A stretch of 64,000 nucleotides of DNA, taken from NCBI RefSeq assembly GCF_003971235.1, contig NZ_CP034661.1, forward strand, positions 744,001 to 808,000. The letters are read 5' to 3'. Every line of letters starts with the position of its first letter. Position 1 is the stretch's first letter. The position numbers and the translations under genes were made by a program. Origin of the DNA: Chryseobacterium aureum. Lineage in GTDB: Bacteria; Bacteroidota; Bacteroidia; Flavobacteriales; Weeksellaceae. The notes beneath the pieces were generated by a model. It saw nothing but the letters and a program-made list of their open reading frames with translations, ran no database searches and was not told where the DNA came from. Below are positions 25,486-34,108 of the stretch, piece by piece.

Positions 25486-27293
25486 ACTGCTGCTACTGAA
25501 TTTTTATTGGCAATCTGATACAGCGGATTAGGCAGTGCTCCGTCTTTTCTTGGAATGGCAAATGCTTTATTTTCACTGTAACCGTTATTTTTCAGGCGTA
25601 GGCTGTTGATATAGAATCTTTTGAATGCCGGCACATACAGGTCATACTTTTCGTAACGTTCCTGAAGATGGGTATTCTCAGCTTTATAATTTTCTACACA
25701 GTTGTGAACGAGTTCCCAGAATGTTTCTTCATTAAAGTTGGAATACGTATGCAAAGCATTCGACAGATATCTGAAGAAAGCATCAAAAACGCCAAGCAAA
25801 ATAAACAACGGGATATTTTCTTTGTTGGAAGACTGAATCAAACCGTCTGCAAGGTGTGCAGGAAGCTTTTCTCTGGCTTCTGTAGTAAGTACAATATCAT
25901 CCACAAAGTCTTTGATTACGATTCTCTTCGGAACTCCGTTTTTCAAAACAACCATAATGTTTTCTCCATGTGGTGTTACACATAATGAATGCGTGTAATA
26001 AATGTGCAATAATGGAGTAAGATAGGCATCAAGATAGCTTTCAATCCATTCTTTGATACTCACACCCGCTTTTTCTGCAAAGGCCTGAACCAATGGAACT
26101 CCATTTTCATCTACATAAAGTAAAGAGGCCATGGTTACCATTTGTTCGTCTTCTTTCAGGTAGTTTTCAGCACTTTCTCTCCATAATGCTCCAAGGAATT
26201 CATTATATTGATACGGTACACTGGCAATAGCACCATATTGTGGATGCAGATAGGTGATGGCAGCCTCTTCTCCTAAGAAAATAGTTTCTTTGTTATCAAG
26301 GTAAGCATCGTCTTTTATCAAGCCTTTTACCCAATCGGTAATGGCAGGAGCAATTTTCATTTGCTTAGGCGATAATCCTCTGATATTTCCTGTACTCAGA
26401 ATAGAAACTGCTGTTTTCAGGTATCTCTTTTTAGGATGATCTACATTGAATAAAGTACGGATGCTCTGCTGCGGACTGTACGTATCACTACCCTCACCCA
26501 ATTTTATTAAAAGTCCGGAAGCAATATCTCCCGCAAAATGAATCTGAAGCTTATGCTCCCACTGCCATGGATGTACCGGGATAAAGTGATAATCTTCAAC
26601 AGTTTTTCTTTTGCTCAACAGCTGCTGCTGAAAATCATTATATAAATCCTCTCCTATTTCAGAACGATAAAACTCGTCTCTGTTGATATGTTCCAAAGCC
26701 TGAAATGATGATCTGCTTTTATGAGAAGCCAGCCAGATCACTTTTAAATTTTCATTGGCTTCAGGTGCAAATGTTTTAAGATCTCTTGGAGAAAAACCTA
26801 ACCGGCTTTTGTTTACAATCACCCACGGATGTCCGGTCATATTGTGCTCTACCGTTTGATAATCCGCATCAGCAAGCTCTTTTGAAGACATTACTCCTTT
26901 TGATAAGATTAAAGCATCACAATATAACGTATGCAGTAACTCTTCTGTATATCTTGCAATGGTATAAGGATCCAGATCGAATACAGTCTGCATTTCCAGA
27001 AAGAAAGCAGCTACATCTACAGAAGACAAATCTTCACCGTTTTCTTTTTTTGTAATGCTGTCTTTATCAATATGCCAGTAATCCATCATTCTTCCCTGAC
27101 CGCGGAAGCTGTAGATAATGTTTTCAACTCCGGTTTCAAGGGTGAAAACAGTATATCCGTCTTTATCTTCAAAGGTTGCCACAGGTTTTAGAAGCTCTTC
27201 ATGCATCAGTTCTGCAATGGTTTTGGCCATTAAGTTTCTGTTCGCCTGATTCCAGTTTTCCTGGCTTACTGTATTTTTTAAGTTGGTGTTCAT
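25482..27293 (-). CDS. IucA/IucC-family NIS synthetase (stand-alone)
   Basis: NIS synthetases use ATP to adenylate a carboxylate (usually citrate) and join it to an amine or hydroxyl. From the ATG at 27293 (MNTNLKNTVSQENW) the protein has about 603 residues. A longer frame from 27329 would overlap the hydroxylase gene and is less likely. Family landmarks include HPWQWEHKLQ, STGNIRGLSPKQ and the C-terminal FerriC/FhuF-like half (VTPHGENIMVVLKNG, IKDFVDD). It is the second of two synthetases, as expected for a di-substituted citrate. Confidence 0.93.
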   Translation of the reverse strand: MNTNLKNTVSQENWNQANRNLMAKTIAELMHEELLKPVATFEDKDGYTVFTLETGVENIIYSFRGQGRMMDYWHIDKDSITKKENGEDLSSVDVAAFFLEMQTVFDLDPYTIARYTEELLHTLYCDALILSKGVMSSKELADADYQTVEHNMTGHPWVIVNKSRLGFSPRDLKTFAPEANENLKVIWLASHKSRSSFQALEHINRDEFYRSEIGEDLYNDFQQQLLSKRKTVEDYHFIPVHPWQWEHKLQIHFAGDIASGLLIKLGEGSDTYSPQQSIRTLFNVDHPKKRYLKTAVSILSTGNIRGLSPKQMKIAPAITDWVKGLIKDDAYLDNKETIFLGEEAAITYLHPQYGAIASVPYQYNEFLGALWRESAENYLKEDEQMVTMASLLYVDENGVPLVQAFAEKAGVSIKEWIESYLDAYLTPLLHIYYTHSLCVTPHGENIMVVLKNGVPKRIVIKDFVDDIVLTTEAREKLPAHLADGLIQSSNKENIPLFILLGVFDAFFRYLSNALHTYSNFNEETFWELVHNCVENYKAENTHLQERYEKYDLYVPAFKRFYINSLRLKNNGYSENKAFAIPRKDGALPNPLYQIANKNSVAAV

Positions 27294-27300
27294 TTTTTGA

Positions 27301-28617
27301 TTAAATTTTGGCAGTTGGTAAATCAGCATATTTTTCTACATCGAAATCCTGGAAAGCAATTTTCTTTTCAATTTTATAATGCTCTCTTCCCAGAATATCA
27401 TTGATGATGTAGGAATTACGGTACGCAGCCATTCCCAGATCCGTAGAAATGTAGCTGTGGGTATGAACTTCAGCATGAAGCACATAAATTTCTCCTCCGT
27501 TGTGGTCTATTGAATAATTTCTATTGACATCAAACAATCCGCTGGAATCTCTCTTGATTCTATCCTGAATATTCTTTAAGAATGTAGGCTCGTGGTAACG
27601 ATATCCTGTTCCCAAAATCAAGTAATCAGCTTCCTGATCATAAGGTACTTCCTGTTCCAGTTGGGTAAATTCAAGATTGATGAAATCAGGGTTACTGTTG
27701 TCTACTCTATTCAGCTGACTGTTTGGAATAATTTTAAGATTAGGATCAGCATTATCGATATTCAGATCATAAATAAAGTCGTAAATATCATTGATCAGAT
27801 CATAATTGATTCCTTTAAACTGAGCCTGCTGCTTGCTTAAAATGGTTTTCCTTGCAGATTCACTTCTGTTGTAGAAATATTCTACATAATCAGGGGATGT
27901 AAGCTCCAGCGTCAACTTAGAATATTCCATAGGGAAAAATCTGTCCGGACGGGAATACCATCCCAGTTGTGTTTCTTCATTCCTGTTTTGAAGAAGATCA
28001 TAAAAAACTTCTGCTGAACTCTGGCCAGAACCGATAATGGCTATTTTTTTACCCTGAGACAAAAGTTCTTCTTTTCTATACAGATAAGAACTTGTATGAA
28101 TAACACGGGAATCATCCTTCGGAATGAAAGAAGGAATATGAGGCTGTGTCCCTGTTCCTAAAATCAGTCTTTCCGTTTTGAAAACCGTAGTTTCTTTGGT
28201 TTTGGTGTGAATCGTAGTTACATGATATAAACCATCTTCATAAGTAATATCCACTACCTGAGTAGAAAAACGGCATTGTGGAAGCTGTGCAATCACCCAT
28301 TGGCAGTAACGGTTGTATTCTTTTCTCGGAATGAAAAAATCTTCTCTGATAAAAAACTTATACAGTCTTCCGGTTTCTTTCAGATAGTTCAAAAGGCTTA
28401 AAGGATTGGTAGGATCAGCCATGGATACGCAGTCGCATAAAAATGGGGTCTGCAGGGTTACATGGTCAATCATCAGTCCCGGGTGCCAGTCGAAACCATC
28501 TCTCTGGTCCAGGAAAAGGGTTTTCAGTTCCGAAATCGGATTGGATAATGCGGCAAGTCCCAGATTAAATGGGCCAATACCTATGCCTATTACATTGTAT
28601 ACGGCTTCGTTAGTCAT
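27301..28617 (-). CDS. FAD-dependent amine N-hydroxylase (lysine/ornithine/cadaverine monooxygenase family)
   Basis: This 438-residue flavoprotein of the IucD/PvdA/DesB family has the FAD motif GIGIGPFNLG (11-20), the NADPH motif IIGSGQSSAEV (about 195) and the C-terminal GTGYRYHEP. It hydroxylates the terminal amine of lysine, ornithine or a diamine to make the hydroxamate precursor. With a decarboxylase in the same operon, (hydroxy)cadaverine is the likely substrate. It overlaps the upstream NIS-acyltransferase gene by 8 bp. Confidence 0.93.
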   Translation of the reverse strand: MTNEAVYNVIGIGIGPFNLGLAALSNPISELKTLFLDQRDGFDWHPGLMIDHVTLQTPFLCDCVSMADPTNPLSLLNYLKETGRLYKFFIREDFFIPRKEYNRYCQWVIAQLPQCRFSTQVVDITYEDGLYHVTTIHTKTKETTVFKTERLILGTGTQPHIPSFIPKDDSRVIHTSSYLYRKEELLSQGKKIAIIGSGQSSAEVFYDLLQNRNEETQLGWYSRPDRFFPMEYSKLTLELTSPDYVEYFYNRSESARKTILSKQQAQFKGINYDLINDIYDFIYDLNIDNADPNLKIIPNSQLNRVDNSNPDFINLEFTQLEQEVPYDQEADYLILGTGYRYHEPTFLKNIQDRIKRDSSGLFDVNRNYSIDHNGGEIYVLHAEVHTHSYISTDLGMAAYRNSYIINDILGREHYKIEKKIAFQDFDVEKYADLPTAKI

Positions 28618-31018
28618 TTTTTGTGATGTTTGTGGTGATTTGTACCTCTTTATTCTGTGGGAATTTTTCCCAGTACCATTCTCTGTAACAGAAGTTCAGA
28701 TTGGCTTTTTTATGAGGCATTTCTATTACTTTATCTACTTTGAAGCCTACATGAGCTTTGTTCATCATAGACGCAAGAGAGTCTACAGACCCTTCTCCTA
28801 CCATTTTTCCTACCTGTGGCTGTGCAAAAACATAATCAACCATAGATTGAGTGGATGGAGATACAAATTTCTTTTTAGGATCAATAGGTGCAATAAACTG
28901 GTGTGTTCCATAATCGGTAGGCAGTACTTCATAATAATCTCCTACGATATCTCTGCAAGCCCAATACACCTCAATATTACATAATGGTTCATCGTTTCCT
29001 GCGATGATATAACTGTGTGCTTCATCACTTGGAAGCATCAGCCTGTAGTAGGTTTCAAGCTCATCTATCGGCCAGTTCATCTGCCAGATTTTGACAGCAT
29101 GTTCACGGTTGAACCATTCATGAAGCATTTCAAGGTCATTTTCAAGATCTATAGGACGCATACTCATCGTCACATCCTCTTTCTGGAAATATCTTTTAAA
29201 GAAAACTTCTGTTCCCTGTGGATTGATTAACTGATCCGAGAAGAAATGCTTGTGAAGAAGGTTCGGAACTTTAGCATAAGAAATAGAAGAAGCATTTACA
29301 CCTCCATCTACATCAGCAACCGCTGACTGTAGGTTTGACTTTACTGCCCAATATCTTTGATTCAATGCATAATCCGTTAATGAGGAAGGTTCAGTTTCAT
29401 GAAGATTTTCAAACTCTCTGTACAGAATATGGATTAATCTTCTTTCTTTAACCAGGCCTGTTTTACCTATGGAAGCAATCAGTGCACTCAGGTTACTTAC
29501 CAAAAGATGATGAGAAACAATATCCAGAAGACGCTCATCTCTGATGAAAAGATCTTCAATTTCAGGATAATCTTTGATCAGTGATTCATATTTTCCTTTA
29601 AAACTTTCTTTGATTAAATATCCTTGTCCATCTCTTACGTAAATAGATTGAGGAAGCAATTGATTATCCAGCTGAACAAGCAGATTCTGCTGATGAACTT
29701 CCGGCGCCATACCTAATTGATTGTACAATCTATTTAAAGGAGAAAGCAACAGGTTTACATACTTTTCAAACCAGATAATAGCTGCTTTTTCTACATCTAC
29801 ACCCAATTGATTCGCAACATTCTTAAAGAAATGCGTCGTAAAATTGAAACTATCTGTAGATTCATCCTGACAAAGCCTTGCTAACAGAATGACTTTATCT
29901 TCATTTGAAAAAGGATTTTCACGGAGCAGTATATTCAGACTGTCCATATTTTTTCCCTCATAATGAACACTTAACGTGGAAGGTTCCAACAGTAATTTAA
30001 AATTCGGGAAATTTTGTTCAAATGAAGCTTTTTGATGCTGCCACCAGATTGCCGAAGCGTATCCTCTGTTGAGATCTTTTAAGCTATTTGTTCTTACAGA
30101 GCCTGTCATTAAAACATGCAAAGAGAACTTTAACATCCAGCTAAAGTCCGGATTGTATACCGTTCTTATGGAAGATGTTGCGTAAAAATCTTCTCCTAAT
30201 GGCCCGATGTGAATAATTTTCCCGGAACCCAGCATTTCAGGATATTCTTCGGTTGATAAAAGATACTGTGCTTCCCATGGATGGCATGGAACTATATAAA
30301 AATCATTTGTGTTTTCAAAATCGTAGCTTTCCGGTAAAGAAGTCCATTTTTCGAAGATTTCTTTTGCAGAAATTCCTGGAAGGGACTTTTCCGTGATGCA
30401 GTCTTTGTGAATCAGGAAATAATCCAGTTGAAATCCTTTCCCGAATTCAGGACCATATAAAAGCTGTTCTTCCTCAGAGAATCCCATTCTTGATTTGGTG
30501 AAAGGATGCAGATTGTGTCCGGCAGGAAGCATTTGCTCAGATTCAAGGAAAGAATAGGTCAACAGCTGATCATCCTGAAGACAGGCTTCTGTTGTCAGTT
30601 CCAGATTTCTTAAGCTGCTTTGAATTCTTTCCACAAAGTTTCTGAAACCTGTTTCGTTTGTAGTCTCAGAAAGTTCTCTGTAAACCAGTTCAGTAAGCTT
30701 TTGATCATTAACTTCAAAAACTTCCTGATTTTGGTGATCCACTGCCCACAAAACTGGTCCGTATTCATGAAAAAGAGTTTCGGAACGATAGGAAACCGGA
30801 GCAAATAAAAACAGTCCGCTTTTCTTCATTTCAAACCTCATAAACAATGAATAATCACTATTCTGAAGAGCTTTTGCTGTCAGAAGATCATATTTCGGAA
30901 TGCCCTGATAGAATTTTCCGTTTCCGAGTTCTCTCAACATTCCGTTCAACAGAATTCTGAAAGTAATTTCCCGGGCTTTTTCTCCCGTTTTATTTTTCTG
31001 AATTAAAGTCTTTTCCAT
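28610..31018 (-). CDS. NIS synthetase fused to a GNAT acyltransferase
   Basis: The 802-residue fusion has an IucA/IucC synthetase at about 1-600 (HPWEAQYLLS, TSSIRTVYNP, TGSVRTNSLKDLNRG). An IucB/DesC/AlcB-type acyltransferase follows at about 615-790 (MSMRPIDLENDLEMLHEWFN, QFIAPIDPKKKF, GFKVDKVIEMPHKKANL). The acyltransferase should acylate the N-hydroxy amine, and the synthetase should couple the arm to citrate. Combining both steps in one chain is an alternative to separate aerobactin-type IucA and IucB. It overlaps the decarboxylase gene by 29 bp and the hydroxylase gene by 8 bp. Confidence 0.93.
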   Translation of the reverse strand: MEKTLIQKNKTGEKAREITFRILLNGMLRELGNGKFYQGIPKYDLLTAKALQNSDYSLFMRFEMKKSGLFLFAPVSYRSETLFHEYGPVLWAVDHQNQEVFEVNDQKLTELVYRELSETTNETGFRNFVERIQSSLRNLELTTEACLQDDQLLTYSFLESEQMLPAGHNLHPFTKSRMGFSEEEQLLYGPEFGKGFQLDYFLIHKDCITEKSLPGISAKEIFEKWTSLPESYDFENTNDFYIVPCHPWEAQYLLSTEEYPEMLGSGKIIHIGPLGEDFYATSSIRTVYNPDFSWMLKFSLHVLMTGSVRTNSLKDLNRGYASAIWWQHQKASFEQNFPNFKLLLEPSTLSVHYEGKNMDSLNILLRENPFSNEDKVILLARLCQDESTDSFNFTTHFFKNVANQLGVDVEKAAIIWFEKYVNLLLSPLNRLYNQLGMAPEVHQQNLLVQLDNQLLPQSIYVRDGQGYLIKESFKGKYESLIKDYPEIEDLFIRDERLLDIVSHHLLVSNLSALIASIGKTGLVKERRLIHILYREFENLHETEPSSLTDYALNQRYWAVKSNLQSAVADVDGGVNASSISYAKVPNLLHKHFFSDQLINPQGTEVFFKRYFQKEDVTMSMRPIDLENDLEMLHEWFNREHAVKIWQMNWPIDELETYYRLMLPSDEAHSYIIAGNDEPLCNIEVYWACRDIVGDYYEVLPTDYGTHQFIAPIDPKKKFVSPSTQSMVDYVFAQPQVGKMVGEGSVDSLASMMNKAHVGFKVDKVIEMPHKKANLNFCYREWYWEKFPQNKEVQITTNITKND

Positions 31019-32516
31019 GATTTTTGATTGTGGTGAGAATTTGATGAATGTCTTCTGTAGTCGTAATCGGGTTCAGGAACGTAAACTTCAGATAGAAGTT
31101 TCCATCCACTTTTGTACTTGCTACAAGGATTTCTCCGCTGTAGAACAATTTCATCTTGATGTATTGATTCAGCGCATTCAGATCACTGATTTCCGGATTT
31201 ACATATCTGAAAACAAGAACACTTAAGTCAGAATCTGAAAGAAGCTCAAAATCTGCATCTTCCGTAATCATTGCGGCTGCATCTTTGGTAAGATCAATCA
31301 CGGTGTCTGTGTATTCTGCCAATTGTTCTTTACCCATCATTCTTATAGTAAACCAAAGTTTTAAAGCATCAAATCTTCTCGTACTCTGAGTAATGGATTT
31401 ATTGATCTGTGCTGGAATTTCTTCTTCGTCCATTTCTTTCGGATTCAGATAATCGGCGTGGTGCTTAAGAATTAACAGCTCTTTTTTGTTTTTAACAATG
31501 AAAGCACTGCTGCTGATGGGCTGAAAAAATGATTTGTGATAATCAATCGTTACGGAGTCTGCTCGTTCAATCCCGTTGATCAGGTCTCGGTATTTTTCGC
31601 TTAATAATAAAGCACAACCGTAAGCCGCATCTACGTGCATCCAGATGTTATATTGTTCTGCAATATTGGCGATATCATCCAGCGGATCAATATTTCCGAA
31701 GTCTGTAGTTCCCGCTGTTGCTACAATACCAATAGGAATGTTTCCAAGCTGTTCTTCTCTCTTGATATATTTTTTCAAAAGAGAAATATCCATACGGAAA
31801 CGGTCATCGGTAGGCACTTTAACGATGCTTTTCTCACCCAGTCCCATAATGGACGCGTTTTTCAGATTACTGAAGTGAGATTTATCGGAAACGAATATTC
31901 TGAAACGGCTTGCTTCCACTGGCAGACCATCCATCTTTATATTGTGGTTGTATCTTTTCTGAGAAAAGCAGTCGCGCATCATGACCAATCCCATTAAATT
32001 ACTCTGTGAGCCCCCCGCGGTGAAAACGCCATCGCTTTCATTCGTATTATATCCGATCTGACCTGCAGTCCAGTCGATCAGTTTTCTTTCCATAAAAGTT
32101 CCTCCTGCACTCTGATCATAAGTATCCTGTGAAGAATTGATGGCACTTACAAGGATTTCTCCTGCCAATGCCGGAATGACTACCGGGCAGTTAAGATGCG
32201 CTACATATTGTGGAAGGTGAAAAGCAGTTGCATGTTTCACATAAATATCATCTACTTCTGCCAGAAGCTCATTATAATTGGAAAGTTTTTGATTAAGATC
32301 TATCTGTTGTACCATTCCTTTCATTGTTTTGGCTTCTATGCCACTGAAAGGCTTGTTGTTTCTGTAAAGAAATTCCTGAACCAGGTCTAAAGTACTGCTG
32401 ACAGCATTACGATAATGATCATAATTGTCAGGATGAAAAATATTCCCAAAATTCCCCGAAATGCGAGGTGAAGCAGCAGTTGACGACTCTTCAAGGGATA
32501 TTAAATTGTTGTTCAT
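30990..32516 (-). CDS. PLP-dependent group II decarboxylase (DesA/diaminobutyrate decarboxylase type)
   Basis: The 508-residue enzyme has the PLP pocket HVDAAYG (294-300) and the Schiff-base lysine Lys328 in IDYHKSFF. This family makes cadaverine from lysine (DesA, first step of desferrioxamine) or diaminopropane from diaminobutyrate. It is the first gene of the siderophore operon and faces an amino-acid hydroxylase gene. Hydroxylysine or lysine to (hydroxy)cadaverine is the likely reaction; the substrate cannot be decided from sequence alone. Confidence 0.92.
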   Translation of the reverse strand: MNNNLISLEESSTAASPRISGNFGNIFHPDNYDHYRNAVSSTLDLVQEFLYRNNKPFSGIEAKTMKGMVQQIDLNQKLSNYNELLAEVDDIYVKHATAFHLPQYVAHLNCPVVIPALAGEILVSAINSSQDTYDQSAGGTFMERKLIDWTAGQIGYNTNESDGVFTAGGSQSNLMGLVMMRDCFSQKRYNHNIKMDGLPVEASRFRIFVSDKSHFSNLKNASIMGLGEKSIVKVPTDDRFRMDISLLKKYIKREEQLGNIPIGIVATAGTTDFGNIDPLDDIANIAEQYNIWMHVDAAYGCALLLSEKYRDLINGIERADSVTIDYHKSFFQPISSSAFIVKNKKELLILKHHADYLNPKEMDEEEIPAQINKSITQSTRRFDALKLWFTIRMMGKEQLAEYTDTVIDLTKDAAAMITEDADFELLSDSDLSVLVFRYVNPEISDLNALNQYIKMKLFYSGEILVASTKVDGNFYLKFTFLNPITTTEDIHQILTTIKNHGKDFNSEK

Positions 32517-32630
32517 AAATGTTTTGTAATGTGATTTTTTAAATCTTTAAGTTGTTGTGGTTTTTTCGATATACGATTTTATATATCTGATAGTCAGGTT
32601 TTTAAATTTTGCATTTTTTATTATATTTTA

Positions 32631-32661
32631 TTTGGTGGTTGCGTAATTATTACTAAATTTG
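32631..32661 (+). promoter_or_regulatory. promoter of the dioxygenase gene
   Basis: TTTG (32631-32634), exactly 19 bp, then TAAATTTG (32654-32661) is a full match to the Bacteroidota consensus. The expected start near 32668 gives a 65-nt leader. Confidence 0.75.
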
Positions 32662-32675
32662 ACTCAGCTATTGTT

Positions 32676-32694
32676 ATTTAGAATAATTAAAAAC
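32676..32694. promoter_or_regulatory. Fur-like box between the divergent siderophore promoters
   Basis: ATTTAGAATAATTAAAAAC matches 15 of 19 bases of ATTTAGAATTATTCTAAAT, the palindrome I recall for Fur in Flavobacteriia. The left half is perfect and the right half is degenerate. It covers the start region of both divergent transcripts, an ideal place for iron-dependent repression. Confidence 0.55.
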
Positions 32695-32723
32695 AAAGAT
32701 AAAAATTATTACTTAACACCAAA
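32694..32723 (-). promoter_or_regulatory. promoter of the siderophore operon
   Basis: On the minus strand TTTG (32720-32723), 18 bp, then TATCTTTG (32694-32701). Transcription would start near 32687 inside the Fur-like box, giving a leader of about 170 nt before the decarboxylase ATG. Confidence 0.6.
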
Positions 32724-32732
32724 TTTTTTTTA

Positions 32733-33830
32733 ATGAATTCTACAGAAATTTTAGATAAAGACTGTTCAACAGCGGTAAAACTGCTTCCTACGGTCATAGA
32801 AGTCACCTCTCAGGAAAGAAGAATGATCAAAGATGCTGCACTGCATCTTCAGAAAAAGTATGACACTTATGAAAACCGCGATTTTATAAAGCATGTTCAT
32901 CAGCTGGCATCGTATTTTTTACCGGAGAGAATTTTAAACATAGCGGCTGATTTTGCGAGTGACTTTTCAAAAAATCAGTATGGAGCACTGATTTTTACCG
33001 GATTAATGGATATCGATCAGGAGAATATAGGGTCTACCCCTCCTAACTGGCAGGCAGCTGATTATTCAAAATTTAATGTATATGGTTTTGCATGTGCGCT
33101 TATCCACGGAGCATTACCATCAAAGCCGGTACAGTATTATTCGCAGCGTAAAGGAGGCGGACTGATTCATGCGATTATTCCTGACGAAAAAATGAAGGAA
33201 ACACAGACTGGATCAGGGTCTTCAACAGATTTGTATGTACATACCGAAGATGCTTTTCTGAAACATCAGGCCGATTTTTTAAGCTTTATGTATGTAAGAA
33301 ATGAGGAGCAGGTTCCTTCTACGCTTTATTCAATACGTTCTCACGATTTTATCGGGGAAAATTACCGTGCTCTTTTTGAACCCATTTATAAGATTCCTAA
33401 AGATGCCAATCTGGAAACAGGAAATAGTGAAGAAGAAACTTTAGATTCCGTGCTGTACGGGAATTACAGCCTTCCGTTTATGCGTTTTGATGCTGCAGAA
33501 CAGCTTTTTAATTCCAGCATCAGACAGTCGGATAAGGCGCAGAATACGCTGCATGAGTTCTGGGAAGAAGCGAGGCATTTGATCTATTCAGGATTTACCC
33601 CTCAGGCAGGAGATGTTATTCTCGTCAACAATCACTTATGCGCTCACGGAAGATCCGCTTTCCGTGCGGGGGTAAGAAATATTGACGGAATAGAACATCC
33701 GTGCGAGAGAAGAATCATGCTTCGTATGATGAGTAAAGTGAGCCTTATTGATATGAGAGCACATACCCTTACAGAAGATCCGTTCTTTGTGATAGAAGAA
33801 CATTTGGGTAAAAACTTTCAACATTTTTAG
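32733..33830 (+). CDS. Fe(II)/2-oxoglutarate dioxygenase, candidate lysine 4-hydroxylase
   Basis: This 365-residue TauD/clavaminate-synthase-like enzyme has the facial triad His170-x-Glu172 (HTEDAF) and distal His305 (AHGRSAF), in the same order and register as arginine hydroxylase VioC and the Bacteroidota lysine dioxygenases (KDO/K4H). RFDAAEQLFN and DVILVNN are typical of the group. It is divergent from the decarboxylase and shares the Fur-like control site. 4-Hydroxylation of lysine before decarboxylation would give 3-hydroxycadaverine. An arginine or other amino-acid substrate is possible but fits the locus less well. Confidence 0.88.
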   Translation: MNSTEILDKDCSTAVKLLPTVIEVTSQERRMIKDAALHLQKKYDTYENRDFIKHVHQLASYFLPERILNIAADFASDFSKNQYGALIFTGLMDIDQENIGSTPPNWQAADYSKFNVYGFACALIHGALPSKPVQYYSQRKGGGLIHAIIPDEKMKETQTGSGSSTDLYVHTEDAFLKHQADFLSFMYVRNEEQVPSTLYSIRSHDFIGENYRALFEPIYKIPKDANLETGNSEEETLDSVLYGNYSLPFMRFDAAEQLFNSSIRQSDKAQNTLHEFWEEARHLIYSGFTPQAGDVILVNNHLCAHGRSAFRAGVRNIDGIEHPCERRIMLRMMSKVSLIDMRAHTLTEDPFFVIEEHLGKNFQHF

Positions 33831-33865
33831 TATGCTGACTTGTTAGCATTTCTGAACATTCAATC

Positions 33866-33902
33866 AAAACCTTTTTGGGCATGGCTCAAAAAGGTTTTTT
33901 TA
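33866..33902 (+). terminator. intrinsic terminator of the dioxygenase gene
   Basis: AAAACCTTTTTG (33866-33877) pairs with CAAAAAGGTTTT (33887-33898), followed by further T's. Confidence 0.85.
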
Positions 33903-33937
33903 TATAGTTTTTAACCCGATTAAACCTAGGTATTAAG

Positions 33938-34084
33938 TTTCGGCTAAAGCCATTATTATTACAAACAATAAGACAAGCGGGCTAAAGCCCACTTCTATTG
34001 ATATACAAACTAATCAATATTCAATAGGAACGGGCTTTAGCCCGTTTAAATAAATAGAAACTAAATCCTTTGGCTTTAGCCAAA
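33938..34084. repeat. nested palindromic intergenic element (GGCTAAAGCC type)
   Basis: Outer arms CGGCTAAAGCC and GGCTTTAGCC, inner arms GCGGGCTAAAGCCCA and GGGCTTTAGCCCG, and core arms TTCTATTGATAT and ATATTCAATAGGAA fold on one centre near 34010. The whole 147-bp element could form one long hairpin. It has no coding capacity and resembles a REP/MITE-type element. Confidence 0.65.
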
Positions 34085-34108
34085 ACCTAAAAATTACCTT
34101 TAGCTATT

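Noticed and set aside
27293..27329. Longer start for the stand-alone NIS synthetase
   Set aside because: It would overlap the hydroxylase gene by 29 bp and add a 12-residue leader; ATG 27293 gives a 7-bp gap and a normal N-terminus.
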